DNA from: Streptosporangiaceae bacterium
GTDB lineage: Bacteria; Actinomycetota; Actinomycetes; Streptosporangiales; Streptosporangiaceae
DNA length: 64,000 nt
NCBI GenBank assembly: GCA_025964695.1
Contig: JAOPYK010000155.1
Coordinates: forward strand, 1 to 64,000
Direction: 5' to 3'
Shown in pieces: positions 46,995 to 55,960 of the stretch (the stretch's first letter is position 1; the number at the start of each line of letters is the position of its first letter). The notes under the pieces were generated by a model. It searched no databases and was not told where the DNA came from. It worked only from the letters and a program-made list of their open reading frames with translations. A program made the position numbers and the translations under genes.

Positions 46995-47962
46995 ACGCTC
47001 CCCTGGCCGCCGACGTGGTCACGCCGCGGTCGGCCATCCTGGTACAGGATCGCCCCGTGGTGGCGTTCGGCCCATGGCTGGCCTCGTCACTGCGCGACTG
47101 CAACCAGTCGGGTCGCTCCCTGCAGATCGTCACGCCGCCCACGACCCGGCTGTCGCTGCCACTGCGGTTGGTGCTGGCCGGGGAGAAGACCCCCTGGGTC
47201 GTCGGCTCCTCCGACGAGGGCTACTACGACGGCCTGTCCGGCGCGCCGCTGCACTGGGACGGCGGAGCGTTCACGCTGGCCCCCGGCGCCCGCGACTACG
47301 CACCCGGATATCTCACCCGCCCCGCCGTGCCCATCGGAACCCATTTCACCCTCACCTTCCGGGTGCGCTACGGGCCGCAGGAACTGCTCGGCGGGGCCCT
47401 GGAACGCATCCACCGGGTGCTGCTAGGCCGGCCACCGCTGGGCTGGGGGACCGCGGAACCGGCGACGAACATGTGGGCGCCCGCGGAGATCACCTCACTG
47501 TGCCACCAGCGCTGGGGCTACCCCACCTGGGTGATGGTGACCGGTGGCGAGTCCGAGATCGGCCCGGAGGCGGTGATCGGTACGGTTCTGTACACGCCGA
47601 CCGCGGAGGGGATGGAGGAGTCGGTGACCCTGGTGGCCGGCTACCCCGAGGCCACCCCGCCCCCGATCGCCTCGCTGCCCGCGGTGATCGGCGAGGTCGC
47701 GGCCGAGCACCGGCTGCTCTCCCTGTCGGCCCAGCTGAGCCCGGGCCGGTCCGACCTGACCGTCGAGCCCCGCTGGCTGGGTCCCCCGGCCCCGATCGGA
47801 TTGGCGGCCGCCCGCGAGTTCGGCGGGGGCGCTCCCACCCCACCGGACATTCCGGGCTACCAGATCGGCGAGGTCTGGTGGTATCCGCTGGGCGACGGAC
47901 GGTCTGCCGCGGGCTGGCAGCGCTACGAGCAACTGATGCGCCATCTCCGCCCGCCGGCCTGA
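46991..47962 (+). CDS. DUF6177-type protein of the ESX locus
   Basis: 323 aa, ATG at 46991 overlapping the previous stop. Shows the strings I associate with DUF6177, a family found in actinobacterial type VII loci: PVVAFGPWLASSLRDCNQ, WVVGSSDEGYYDGLSG, NMWAPAEITSLCHQRWGYPT and GYQIGEVWWYPLGDG near the end. No TM or signal. Function unknown; position suggests a cytoplasmic helper of secretion or effector handling. Confidence 0.7.
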   Translation: MNAPLAADVVTPRSAILVQDRPVVAFGPWLASSLRDCNQSGRSLQIVTPPTTRLSLPLRLVLAGEKTPWVVGSSDEGYYDGLSGAPLHWDGGAFTLAPGARDYAPGYLTRPAVPIGTHFTLTFRVRYGPQELLGGALERIHRVLLGRPPLGWGTAEPATNMWAPAEITSLCHQRWGYPTWVMVTGGESEIGPEAVIGTVLYTPTAEGMEESVTLVAGYPEATPPPIASLPAVIGEVAAEHRLLSLSAQLSPGRSDLTVEPRWLGPPAPIGLAAAREFGGGAPTPPDIPGYQIGEVWWYPLGDGRSAAGWQRYEQLMRHLRPPA

Positions 47963-47968
47963 CATCCG

Positions 47969-48418
47969 CTAATCCTCTGGAACCGTCACCCCCGCGAGGA
48001 CTTCCGCATCGCCCAGCATCCGCATCAGGACCGGCGGGCGATGACCGAGCTCCTCATAGGCCAGGTCGAACACGTCGACCCGGCGATCCACCCCGTCCCA
48101 GCCGGTCACGGTGACGACGTACTTGACGTCTTGAGGATCCGACTCGTCGCCGGCGACCTCCCATCGGCCCCCGTGGACCCGGACGAGCACGTAGGCGACA
48201 TACGCCGTGATCTGGCTTTGCAACCAGAACCAATCGTCATCATCGAAGTCATCGTAAGGAAGACTGGACAAGAAATCTTCCCAGAGGGGAAGAAGGCGCA
48301 GCGGGTCTTCCTCCACGGCCTCCCGGGCGGCCCCGAACTCCTCCGCCATTGAAAAGACGGCATCGCGACCACCTTGCGCCCATTCATCCAGCCCCTGACG
48401 CGCCTGGTCGATGTTCAC
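47969..48418 (-). CDS. Acidic hypothetical protein, possible immunity protein
   Basis: 149 aa, very acidic (LPYDDFDDDDWFW), soluble and compact: EDPLRLLPLWEDFLSSL, VHGGRWEVAGDE, VTVTGWDGVDRRVDVFDLAYEELG. Not recognised. Its small, acidic, single-gene nature in an ESX/toxin locus resembles immunity proteins, but no matching toxin domain is adjacent. GTG or ATG start at 48418. Confidence 0.55.
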   Translation of the reverse strand: MNIDQARQGLDEWAQGGRDAVFSMAEEFGAAREAVEEDPLRLLPLWEDFLSSLPYDDFDDDDWFWLQSQITAYVAYVLVRVHGGRWEVAGDESDPQDVKYVVTVTGWDGVDRRVDVFDLAYEELGHRPPVLMRMLGDAEVLAGVTVPED

Positions 48419-48473
48419 AGAATCACCACTCTCAGCGAATTTCGATGAATACGATCGTATGCAAGAGTGAAGG

Positions 48474-49133
48474 ATGACCGATCTCCGCGACGGGTGGAAG
48501 ACAGAGCGGCTGCGCGCCGCCGTCTACGACTGGGGCGTCCAGACCGCGCCGGTCGCCTGGGCCGCCGGCCGGGCGCTGTGGGGGCTGGACGTCAACAGGC
48601 TGTGGACGAGCATCGGCGAGCTCTCCCGGGAACAGGAGGGCGCGACCATCCTCGACGTCCCGTGCGGCGGCGGCGTGGCCTTCCGTGCGCTGTCGCCGGA
48701 CAGATCGCCGCGGTACGTCGCCGCCGACCTGTCTCCGGTCATGCTCGAGCGAGCTGTCGGACGCGCCCGGCGGCTCGGTCTCGACCGCGTCGAGTTCGTC
48801 CAGGCGGACGTGACCGCACTGCCCTTTCCGGACGGATCGTTCGACGTCTGCGTCACCTACAACGGCCTGCACTGCTTCCCCGATCCGGCCCGCGCGGTGG
48901 CCGAGTTCGCCCGTGTACTGCGGCCGGGCGGCGTACTACGCGGCACGACCGTAGTACGGGGGGCGGGCCGGCGTTACGACGCCATCGTCGGGCTGATGCG
49001 CCAGGCCGGGGTCTTCGGGCCGACCGGCACCATCGAGGACTTCGCCCGCTGGCTGGCCGAGGCCGGACTCACCGAGGTCCGCGTCGCGGGACCCGGCGCC
49101 GTCGTCACCCTCAGCGCCCACCGTCCCGGGTGA
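48474..49133 (+). CDS. Class I SAM-dependent methyltransferase
   Basis: 219 aa, UbiE/Methyltransferase-11 type. Motif I in ILDVPCGGGVAFRAL (~50-64), AADLSPVMLERA (acidic residue of motif II), VTALPFPDGSFDVCVTYNGLHCFPDPARAV and FARVLRPGGVLRGTTVV. Substrate unknown. Good ribosome site before ATG 48474. It sits between ESX genes and may not belong to the system. Confidence 0.85.
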   Translation: MTDLRDGWKTERLRAAVYDWGVQTAPVAWAAGRALWGLDVNRLWTSIGELSREQEGATILDVPCGGGVAFRALSPDRSPRYVAADLSPVMLERAVGRARRLGLDRVEFVQADVTALPFPDGSFDVCVTYNGLHCFPDPARAVAEFARVLRPGGVLRGTTVVRGAGRRYDAIVGLMRQAGVFGPTGTIEDFARWLAEAGLTEVRVAGPGAVVTLSAHRPG

Positions 49134-49160
49134 CGGGCGCGGACCCGGCTCGCGGGGCCG

Positions 49161-49604
49161 TCACATCCTCTGCTGACGGCGCAGGAACTCCTCCGAGCGC
49201 TCGTCGATCTTCCGGCCGAACGAGTCCTGAACCGATTGGAGCTGCTCCCGGACTTTGTCCTGATCCAGCGCGTCCTCGGCCAGGTCGACGCCGCCGAGTG
49301 CCGAACCCAGCAGCTGGGTGGTCTTGCTCTGCGCGTCCGTCTGCGCGGCCCGTACGGCGAGCGTGACGTTCTCGGCGAGGCTCTGGCTGTCGAGCCGCAT
49401 GGCCCTCGGTTCGAGGGTGACCTGCTGGATCCCGCCCGTGCCGGTCACGACCGCCCGCACCATTCCGTCGGCGGCCTCTCCTTCACCGGTGACCTCACCC
49501 AGCGCGTCCTGAACCTTTTCCAGGTTGCGCATGACCTCCTGGCTTTGACCGATGATGCGGTTCAGATCTTCGAGCTGGAAATTATGCGGATCGAAATCGA
49601 ACAC
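49161..49604 (-). CDS. YbaB/EbfC-like protein, copy 1
   Basis: 147 aa. YbaB pattern: VRAVVTGTGGIQQVTLEPRAMRLDSQSLAENVTLAVRAAQTDA, a beta-strand then two helices, with a preceding coiled helix (IIGQSQEVMRNLEKVQDAL). ESX loci of many actinomycetes carry YbaB-like proteins whose role may be chaperone-like (inference). GTG 49604 is chosen because AAGGAG is 7 nt upstream. It is divergent from the helical/TM trio at 49778-51413. Confidence 0.8.
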   Translation of the reverse strand: MFDFDPHNFQLEDLNRIIGQSQEVMRNLEKVQDALGEVTGEGEAADGMVRAVVTGTGGIQQVTLEPRAMRLDSQSLAENVTLAVRAAQTDAQSKTTQLLGSALGGVDLAEDALDQDKVREQLQSVQDSFGRKIDERSEEFLRRQQRM

Positions 49605-49777
49605 GACGGCTCCTTGTTCCAGGTCAGAATCTGCCGGGACCCGGGTACCGCAACTTGAACGCAACCTGTCCTGGAGGTTGCGTCGCAGCGAAAGAACGAT
49701 CACCGTGGCGCACTCGCCTGGCATGCGGAAACCCGCGGTGGTACCAATTTCAGAGAACTTGTCGATCTGGAGGTGCG

Positions 49778-50101
49778 ATGGCCCCGCCGCAACAAGAGCG
49801 TTATGTGACCTCGAAAGGGATCGAAAGGGTCCGCAAGAAGGTGACGGACGAGATCAAGCCGGTCCTGGAGAAGGCCAAAACGGATCTCCACGACACCGAC
49901 GTCGCGCTTCCCGGTTTCGGCCTGCTCGGCGAACTCTTCTTCGGCTGGAAGTACCACGAACTCCAGGCTTACTCGCAGACCGTCATCGCCCAGGCCGTGG
50001 ACACGCTCGGTAAATGGGACACCGCGCTCAAGACCATCGAGAACAACTGGCGTAGTGCTGAGGACAACAGCACTCCCGGCGTCACCGTGGTGTACCAATA
50101 G
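49778..50101 (+). CDS. Small helical WXG100-like protein, module 2
   Basis: 107 aa, all-helical: GIERVRKKVTDEIKPVLEKAKTDL, a Gly-rich turn (PGFGLLGELFFG), and YSQTVIAQAVDTLGKWDTALKTIENNWRSAED. ESX-secreted helical hairpins have this size. GGAGGTGCG immediately precedes the ATG at 49778. Divergent from a YbaB-like gene and followed 12 bp later by a TM protein, mirroring the toxin module at 55961-57216. Confidence 0.65.
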   Translation: MAPPQQERYVTSKGIERVRKKVTDEIKPVLEKAKTDLHDTDVALPGFGLLGELFFGWKYHELQAYSQTVIAQAVDTLGKWDTALKTIENNWRSAEDNSTPGVTVVYQ

Positions 50102-50113
50102 GAGGCAACATCC

Positions 50114-50842
50114 ATGCCAGGTTATTCAGGGCTGACTCTCGGGGCCGGTGCGGCGGAGGTCGGCACGATCGCGGCCGGCGCGATGACCACGCTGCGGACC
50201 GGCGCGACGATCTCGAAGATGCTGGCCTTCGGTGTCGCCATCGCCTCGACCGCCATCGCGAACGTACCCGGGATGGGCAACGCGTCGGCGAACTGGACGG
50301 CCATCGCGGCCAGGCTGGACGCGGGGGTCAAGCTTCCACTCAACGACGCCATCGCGCAGGCGCGCTCGGAGTGGATCGCCGAGGACCGGCAGGCGTTCGA
50401 CAGCGCCGTCACCGCCTTCCAAGGTGACACCGAGGCGACCAGGAAATTCTTCGAGCAGATTGAAAAGTGCCTCGACGACATCGGTGACGCCTACCGCGAC
50501 TACTGGTTCGAGCTGGGGGTGCTCGCCGCCGCGCTCATCACCGCACTGCTGGCGGCCTTCGCGATGCTCTTCACACCACTGGCCCCCTATGGGAAGGCGA
50601 TGCTGGAGTTCCTCGGCTCGCTCGCCTCGGCGATCATCGCTTTCATCACCAAGAAACTGGGTACCTTCCTGGCCCTCATCGCCGGCACGCTGATCACCGG
50701 CGCCAAGGGCATGGTGCAGTTGTTCAACATCAAGCCGTCGGGAGACGCGGCCATCGACTTCACCAAGGCGAACATCAACTACAGGCCTCCCTCCCAGTGG
50801 CTGGAGCCCAAGAAGACCCAGCCCGCGCCCTATACCCCGTAA
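50114..50842 (+). CDS. WXG100-like/TM protein, module 2
   Basis: 242 aa. A Gly/Ala-rich N-terminus with a hydrophobic segment; a helical WXG100-like stretch (NWTAIAARLDAG...DRQAFDSAVTAFQGD); two TM helices (ELGVLAAALITALLAAFAML and AMLEFLGSLASAIIAFITKK) and a third region (FLALIAGTLITG). Short Pro-rich tail with YRPPSQWLEPKK. AGGAGG ribosome site. Resembles the CpnT-NTD-like partner at 55961-56452 in plan; no toxin domain seen. Confidence 0.6.
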   Translation: MPGYSGLTLGAGAAEVGTIAAGAMTTLRTGATISKMLAFGVAIASTAIANVPGMGNASANWTAIAARLDAGVKLPLNDAIAQARSEWIAEDRQAFDSAVTAFQGDTEATRKFFEQIEKCLDDIGDAYRDYWFELGVLAAALITALLAAFAMLFTPLAPYGKAMLEFLGSLASAIIAFITKKLGTFLALIAGTLITGAKGMVQLFNIKPSGDAAIDFTKANINYRPPSQWLEPKKTQPAPYTP

Positions 50843-50855
50843 GAGCCCCGGAATC

Positions 50856-51413
50856 GTGGGCGAGGTGGAGCTCAGATCCGCGCAGGCGCGCTCCCGGCTG
50901 CCCATGTTCATGGGCGGCGTGGCCTTTCTCGGCCTGGCGGTCGGCCTGATCGGATGGATCAACCTCTACGCCGCGCATCGGGAGAGCCGGCCCGCCGGGC
51001 TCGGTGACGTCCCCTTCGAATGGTTCTTCGCGGGCACCGGATCACTGATCTTCGTGCTGTCGCTGGTGCTCGCGACCGTCTTCTGGCTCACTCCGAGAAG
51101 CGAAACGGTCAGCGTGCTCTCCGCCGCCGGGCCCGTCTTCGCGGGCGGCACCACCGTGCCCTGGCCGGCCTTTGAGCGGTTCGAACTGGTCTGGCGGCCG
51201 AGCGGTGGCCGCCAATTGATCGGCTGGCCCGCCGCGACGCTGCCGGCCGAGCTTCACCGAGCCGTCCGGCCGTTCCTCGTCAGCGATCTCGGCGACGGCG
51301 GCACCGTGCCCCTCCGCCTCGGTGACGTGGACGACTCCGACGTGGGGCTCTTGCGAGAGTCGCTGCGCGGCTGGACAGGCCAGGAGCCGTCGGAACGCCT
51401 CATCGGTGACTGA
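50856..51413 (+). CDS. Two-TM membrane protein of module 2
   Basis: 185 aa, GTG start. Two TM helices (FMGGVAFLGLAVGLIGWINLY and FFAGTGSLIFVLSLVLATVFW) then a cytoplasmic beta-rich domain (SVLSAAGPVFAGGTTVPWPAFERFELVWR) similar in plan to small PH-like domains. Function unknown. It follows the TM protein by 13 bp, so it is probably the last gene of this three-gene operon. Confidence 0.62.
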   Translation: MGEVELRSAQARSRLPMFMGGVAFLGLAVGLIGWINLYAAHRESRPAGLGDVPFEWFFAGTGSLIFVLSLVLATVFWLTPRSETVSVLSAAGPVFAGGTTVPWPAFERFELVWRPSGGRQLIGWPAATLPAELHRAVRPFLVSDLGDGGTVPLRLGDVDDSDVGLLRESLRGWTGQEPSERLIGD

Positions 51414-51451
51414 CCGTTTCCCCGGCGCCGGAGATTACTCAGCTCTACTTC

Positions 51452-52285
51452 TTACTTCAGCCCCTTGAGAACCTCGGCGATCGCCGCGACGAGAGCCTCG
51501 TCATCGAGATCTCCCGGATCTCGGAGCTCCGGATCTGCGACATAGTCCTCCACAGTCGAGGAGGCGGCGCGGAGGGCATCGGAGAGCTGGCCTGAGGCCC
51601 TCTCTCCCTCCTCCATATCCCTGCGCCGGGTCTGCCACCAGGCGGTCTCGAAATCCCTGGGTTCAATCGTCCCCGCGACAAGCTCCCGCATCAGTGATAG
51701 GTGTGTGTCAACTGCACTTCCCGGAGACACCTGGGAAGCCCTCGACCAAGTCATCCAGTCCGGCACCTTGTGCTCTCCATCTCCTGCACATCCGTATTGT
51801 TGAGCTATGGAGAACAGATCAGGTTGTCGATCTACCATGTCATTCGCGTAACGAGCGAATTGCCGCTTCGCCTCATCTGTTCCAGCACGTACGCAGCGCC
51901 CGACAAAGGCCTCAGGTCCGGCGGCGATGGCATAGCCATCAGTTGTCATCAGAAGCGCTCCCGTAAGGTCGCGCAATGCGATGACCACGCCTGTATTTTG
52001 CCAGGGAAGCTCGCTGAGGATGCTTGATTCGGTCGCAGACATCCAGCGGAGGGACTCCTCCTCGAACGCAAGGCCCGTACGGGCGGCGACGAGCCGATCC
52101 TCGCCGACTGCGCGAGCACCCGCAGCGATATCCGCCGCCTGCTCGGCATTCAGTCCGGATTCGGCCAGGAAGGGCACGGCCTCCTCCGCGTTCTCGCGTA
52201 GCCAGGCTGAGCGGAAATTGCGCGGAGATCTCAACAACGCATCGGTAAGCACTTGCGAAGCTCGAGGATCCCTTACCACAGCCAC
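51452..52285 (-). CDS. Colicin D-type immunity protein (277 aa, with extra N-terminal domain)
   Basis: The C-terminal ~85 residues match the colicin D immunity family: LMRELVAGTIEPRDFETAWW, then STVEDYVADPELRDPGDLDDEALVAAI. The N-terminal ~190 residues are an added domain (TESSILSELPWQ, LRDLTGALLMTTDGYAIA) of unknown role. The GTG start lies 13 bp inside the toxin gene; AGGAAGGGG just before it overlaps the toxin's last codons, ensuring coupled synthesis. It should block the toxin's tRNase site in the producer. GC is a little below its surroundings. Confidence 0.78.
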   Translation of the reverse strand: MAVVRDPRASQVLTDALLRSPRNFRSAWLRENAEEAVPFLAESGLNAEQAADIAAGARAVGEDRLVAARTGLAFEEESLRWMSATESSILSELPWQNTGVVIALRDLTGALLMTTDGYAIAAGPEAFVGRCVRAGTDEAKRQFARYANDMVDRQPDLFSIAQQYGCAGDGEHKVPDWMTWSRASQVSPGSAVDTHLSLMRELVAGTIEPRDFETAWWQTRRRDMEEGERASGQLSDALRAASSTVEDYVADPELRDPGDLDDEALVAAIAEVLKGLK

Positions 52286-55200
52286 CCCTTCCTGATGACA
52301 TCATCCAGCTGATTGCCCCCGAGCTTCCATCCCGACCAGAACTCTCCAGTATTGTGCAACAGAACCATGAGGCCGCTGTTGGGATCGACAAAGGCGATCC
52401 CCATACCCTGATTTTTGTAATTTACCCGATAACGCCTCACGTCAGGGGCCCGCATATGAGCACGCATGGCATCTTCGAGCTTCTTTGCATTTGCCGGGTT
52501 GTAATTTGGCGGCAACTTGAAATCAACCGCGTGTTTACTGTACTTCTTCTGCAGCTGCTTAGTTGCAAAAGTCGCCTTATCCGCCCATTTTTGGTTTATG
52601 TTTGCGCTATATGGCGCTAGACCGAGTGGATCACTCCATACAGTCGGGTTGTGGACGTAGGCATGGGGATTGGGCTGCGGAGTGATACCCAGTGGGTCAG
52701 GTGAGAGATAGCGTGCAACGGCCGGATCATAGTAGCGATTGTTGTTATAACTAAAGCCCGTTTCAGAGTCATGATATTGACCAGGAAAGCGCAGAGGACA
52801 GTGAACCCGCGCCGACCCATCAGATAGTTCCTTTCCCCACAGAGTGGCCCGAGAACTCCAATCGACCGTGCCAAGCGAGTCCACCAGTTCGATGGGACTG
52901 CCGACAACATCGGTGATGATGGCATGAAACTGTTGATCGAACCACTGCTGAGATTTGTCGTTCAGGGATCGGCGATCCATCTGGGTAAGCGGGCGGAAGC
53001 TGTCAGGCTCGTAGTCCCACGTGATAGTCCGGACTATGGCACCGACGTGCGACGAGACAGTATGAGTCTGCTCGACGAGGACAGGACCGTCCCAGGAGAA
53101 CTGCACCTGCTCCCTGACCGCGGAGCCGTCAGGGGTGAGTGCCTCTTTGGCCACACGCCGGCCAAGAGGGTCGTAACGGTAACGCCATCGCTTCCCGTCG
53201 GGCGTCTCGACGGCAACGAGGCGGTCGTCGGCGTCCCAGATATACCTCCAGACACGCGGTTTACCGGAAAGGGTCTTGTGCCTGCGGAGCACCAGGCGGC
53301 CTTGAGCGTCATGTTCATAGCGGACGTTTCCGGCGCGACGGATCAGGGTTCCGTTATAGTTCCGCCCGCCGAGCGCATCACCCTCAGCAGCGCCAAGTGC
53401 CTCAGGCGATGCCGGCCAGGCCGCCTGAGTGACATTTCCTGCGGAGTCATAGGCGTAGTGTTCGCTCCAACTCTGGGCAGACACGACAGTGATCCGGCCG
53501 ACCGTGTCGACATCGAGGCGCCGGGAGCCATCCATTTGATCGTCGATCCCGACCACGTTTCCGTCGGCACGGTAGGAGTAGGAACGTTGCTGGAGTGGTC
53601 TCCGCTGAGGAGCTGTGAGATGGGCGGCGGCGGGAGCGCCCCACAGAGCCTGCGAACTCAGTCGGTGGTCGGCATCCCAGGTTTGGGCCAGCATCGCGCC
53701 CGCACCAAGATGGCGCTGAACCTCCCGGCCGGCCGCGTCGTAGCCGAACCGCAGCATCTGACCCGCGGTCTCCAGGGCCACCGGACGACCGGCGCCGTCG
53801 TACTGCCAGACGGCCTCGGCCCCGGTGGGAGTCCGGCGGTGTATCCGCTGCCCGAGGGGGTCGTAGGTGCTCGTGAGGGTACGGCCGTTGCACGTCTCGG
53901 CGACGATCCGGCCAAGTGCGTCTCGGCCGAAGCGCACGTCGGCGTCCGCGTTGACGGCCCGGACGAGACGGCCGTCCAGGTCGTACTCGAAGCTGGCCTG
54001 CCGATCGGCGTCACGTTCTTCGACCACGTTGCCGAGGACGTCACGCAGATAGTGGACTGCCTCGCCGGCCCCGTTGATGCGCTTGACCAGCTGGCCGGCG
54101 TGGTCGTGAGCGTAGATGAGGATCCGGTCGTTGAAGTCGGTCTCCTGGACCAGATTCCCCACCGGGTCGTAGTCGTACCTCCACACCAGACCCTGCGGGT
54201 TGGTGACCGCCCGCAACCGCAGCTCGGTGTCGTGCGTGAACTCCAGCCGGGCCCCGTCCGGAGTGGTCTGCACGGCCGGGACATCGAAGTGGGTGTATTC
54301 GGTACGGGTGGTCTGGCCCATGGCGTCGTTGTACTCGATGAGGTTGCCCTCGCCGTCGTACACCCACCGCTCGACCGCTCCACTGGGCAGCGTTCGCGAG
54401 GTCATCTTGCCCTCGACGGACCAAGTGAGCCGGATCACTCCACCTAGCGCGTCGGTCACCGCCACCACCCGTCCGAAGACGTCACGGGTGTAGCCGGTGC
54501 TGGAGCCCATCGGATCGGTGACCGCCACCGGGAGTCCTGCCGGATCGGTCCGTACCCGCACCGTGTTGCCCAGCGCGTCGACGACCGCCACGAGACCGCC
54601 CCGATCGTCGTAGTCGTAGCGGGTGACGAAACCGAGCGGGTCGGTGACCGCGGTCAGGTTGCCGCGAGTGTCGTACTCCTGCCGCCAGGTGCTGCCGTCC
54701 GCCTCGGCCACGGTCACCGGAAGATCGAGCCCGTTGTATCCGGCGACCATCCGGCCGCCGTCCGGCCGGAGGAGTTCTGTGAGGTTGCCGGAGGTGTCGT
54801 AGCTGTAGCGGGTCGTACGGCCGAGCGGGTCGGTGCTCGAGAGCAGCCGGTCGTAGCGGTCCCATTCCCGCCGGGTCGTTCGGCCGAGCGGGTCGGTCTC
54901 GGCGACGACCTGGCCGGCCTCATTGAAGTGGTACGTGGTCGTGGCGCCGAGCGAGTCCGTCACCCGCGTCCTACGGGCCGCCGGGTCGAAGGCGAGGGTC
55001 GCGTCCAGGAAGCCGTCCGAGCCGGTGCCGCGGATGCCGCGCCCCTGGGAGTCGTAGCTGTAGCGGTACGAGTATCCGTTGCGGTCCTGCCAGCGGGTCA
55101 GCCGGCCGTCGCCGTCGTAGTCGAACGACAGGGCGCTTTCGGAGGAGTTGAACACCTCGGCCAGATGCCCCGCGTCGTCGTAGCCGTAGCGGACGAGGAT

Positions 55201-55944
55201 CGGGCCCTGCGCCTGCCCGTTGTGGCCGCTGGTGATCAGCCGCAACGATCTGACCCGGCCCGAATGCGCATCGACGGCGATGCGGTATCCACCGGAGTGC
55301 CGGATCTCCAGCGGAATTCCGGCCTCGTCCCGGACGATGTCGATCCGATACCCGTTGCGATCGCTGATCGAGGTCAGCCAGAGTGCCTGACCGCCGAGCG
55401 GCGGCGGGAAATGGAGCGTACGGCCGAGCTGCGGGTCGGTGACCGTGTAGCCGCCGTCGCCGGTGCGCGCCAGCGGCCATCGCGGACCCTCTGCCGGCAA
55501 CACCGGCTCGACCGGGTGCGCGTACGCGAGCACCATCCCATCGGCGGAGGCGAAACAGATTCCCTGCGAGTCCACCTCCAGCCGCTGGTCCAGCGTCGAG
55601 GCCCAGGAGATCCCGAACAGCCCGCCGGCCCGGTAGGACGAAACGTGGGTCCGCTCCAGCACCAGTGGCAGAATGCCCGCCAGTTCGACGTCCACCTGGT
55701 GGAGGACGACCTCGCCCGACGCCACATCGATCGGGTCCTTCGTCACCATCCGCTTGGTGAACTGCCAGGCCTTCCCACGCAGATCCTTCAGACCGGAACG
55801 CAGCGACTTCTTGCCGGCGTCCTTCGCGGCGTCCTTCGCGGCCGCCTTCGCCGCGTCCTTGCCTACGTCCTTGGCCACGTCTCCCGCGACTTCGCGGAAG
55901 AGACGCTCTACGACCTTGACGATGATCCCTCGACCGGCCACCAC
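52273..55944 (-). CDS. RHS-repeat polymorphic toxin with C-terminal colicin D-like tRNase domain
   Basis: 1,223 aa. Order: Lys/Ala-rich helix (~15-60); DUF6531-like start (KDPIDVASGEVVLHQVDVEL); ~25 RHS/YD repeats (YDDRGGLVAVVDALGN type); RHS core box LRFPGQYHDSETGFSYNNNRYYDP and DPLGLAP at ~1,105-1,111. The last 112 residues are the toxin: KYSKHAVDF (colicin D catalytic His region), LEDAMRAHM, then PNSGLMVLLHNTGEF and WSGWKLGGNQLDDVIRKG, matching the colicin D fold that cuts tRNA-Arg anticodon loops. GC falls to about 43-50% in 52276-52700, so the toxin end was swapped in. No signal peptide; export likely via the ESX partners upstream. Confidence 0.9.
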   Translation of the reverse strand: MVAGRGIIVKVVERLFREVAGDVAKDVGKDAAKAAAKDAAKDAGKKSLRSGLKDLRGKAWQFTKRMVTKDPIDVASGEVVLHQVDVELAGILPLVLERTHVSSYRAGGLFGISWASTLDQRLEVDSQGICFASADGMVLAYAHPVEPVLPAEGPRWPLARTGDGGYTVTDPQLGRTLHFPPPLGGQALWLTSISDRNGYRIDIVRDEAGIPLEIRHSGGYRIAVDAHSGRVRSLRLITSGHNGQAQGPILVRYGYDDAGHLAEVFNSSESALSFDYDGDGRLTRWQDRNGYSYRYSYDSQGRGIRGTGSDGFLDATLAFDPAARRTRVTDSLGATTTYHFNEAGQVVAETDPLGRTTRREWDRYDRLLSSTDPLGRTTRYSYDTSGNLTELLRPDGGRMVAGYNGLDLPVTVAEADGSTWRQEYDTRGNLTAVTDPLGFVTRYDYDDRGGLVAVVDALGNTVRVRTDPAGLPVAVTDPMGSSTGYTRDVFGRVVAVTDALGGVIRLTWSVEGKMTSRTLPSGAVERWVYDGEGNLIEYNDAMGQTTRTEYTHFDVPAVQTTPDGARLEFTHDTELRLRAVTNPQGLVWRYDYDPVGNLVQETDFNDRILIYAHDHAGQLVKRINGAGEAVHYLRDVLGNVVEERDADRQASFEYDLDGRLVRAVNADADVRFGRDALGRIVAETCNGRTLTSTYDPLGQRIHRRTPTGAEAVWQYDGAGRPVALETAGQMLRFGYDAAGREVQRHLGAGAMLAQTWDADHRLSSQALWGAPAAAHLTAPQRRPLQQRSYSYRADGNVVGIDDQMDGSRRLDVDTVGRITVVSAQSWSEHYAYDSAGNVTQAAWPASPEALGAAEGDALGGRNYNGTLIRRAGNVRYEHDAQGRLVLRRHKTLSGKPRVWRYIWDADDRLVAVETPDGKRWRYRYDPLGRRVAKEALTPDGSAVREQVQFSWDGPVLVEQTHTVSSHVGAIVRTITWDYEPDSFRPLTQMDRRSLNDKSQQWFDQQFHAIITDVVGSPIELVDSLGTVDWSSRATLWGKELSDGSARVHCPLRFPGQYHDSETGFSYNNNRYYDPAVARYLSPDPLGITPQPNPHAYVHNPTVWSDPLGLAPYSANINQKWADKATFATKQLQKKYSKHAVDFKLPPNYNPANAKKLEDAMRAHMRAPDVRRYRVNYKNQGMGIAFVDPNSGLMVLLHNTGEFWSGWKLGGNQLDDVIRKGWLW

Positions 55945-55960
55945 GACCGTTCACCCGCCT

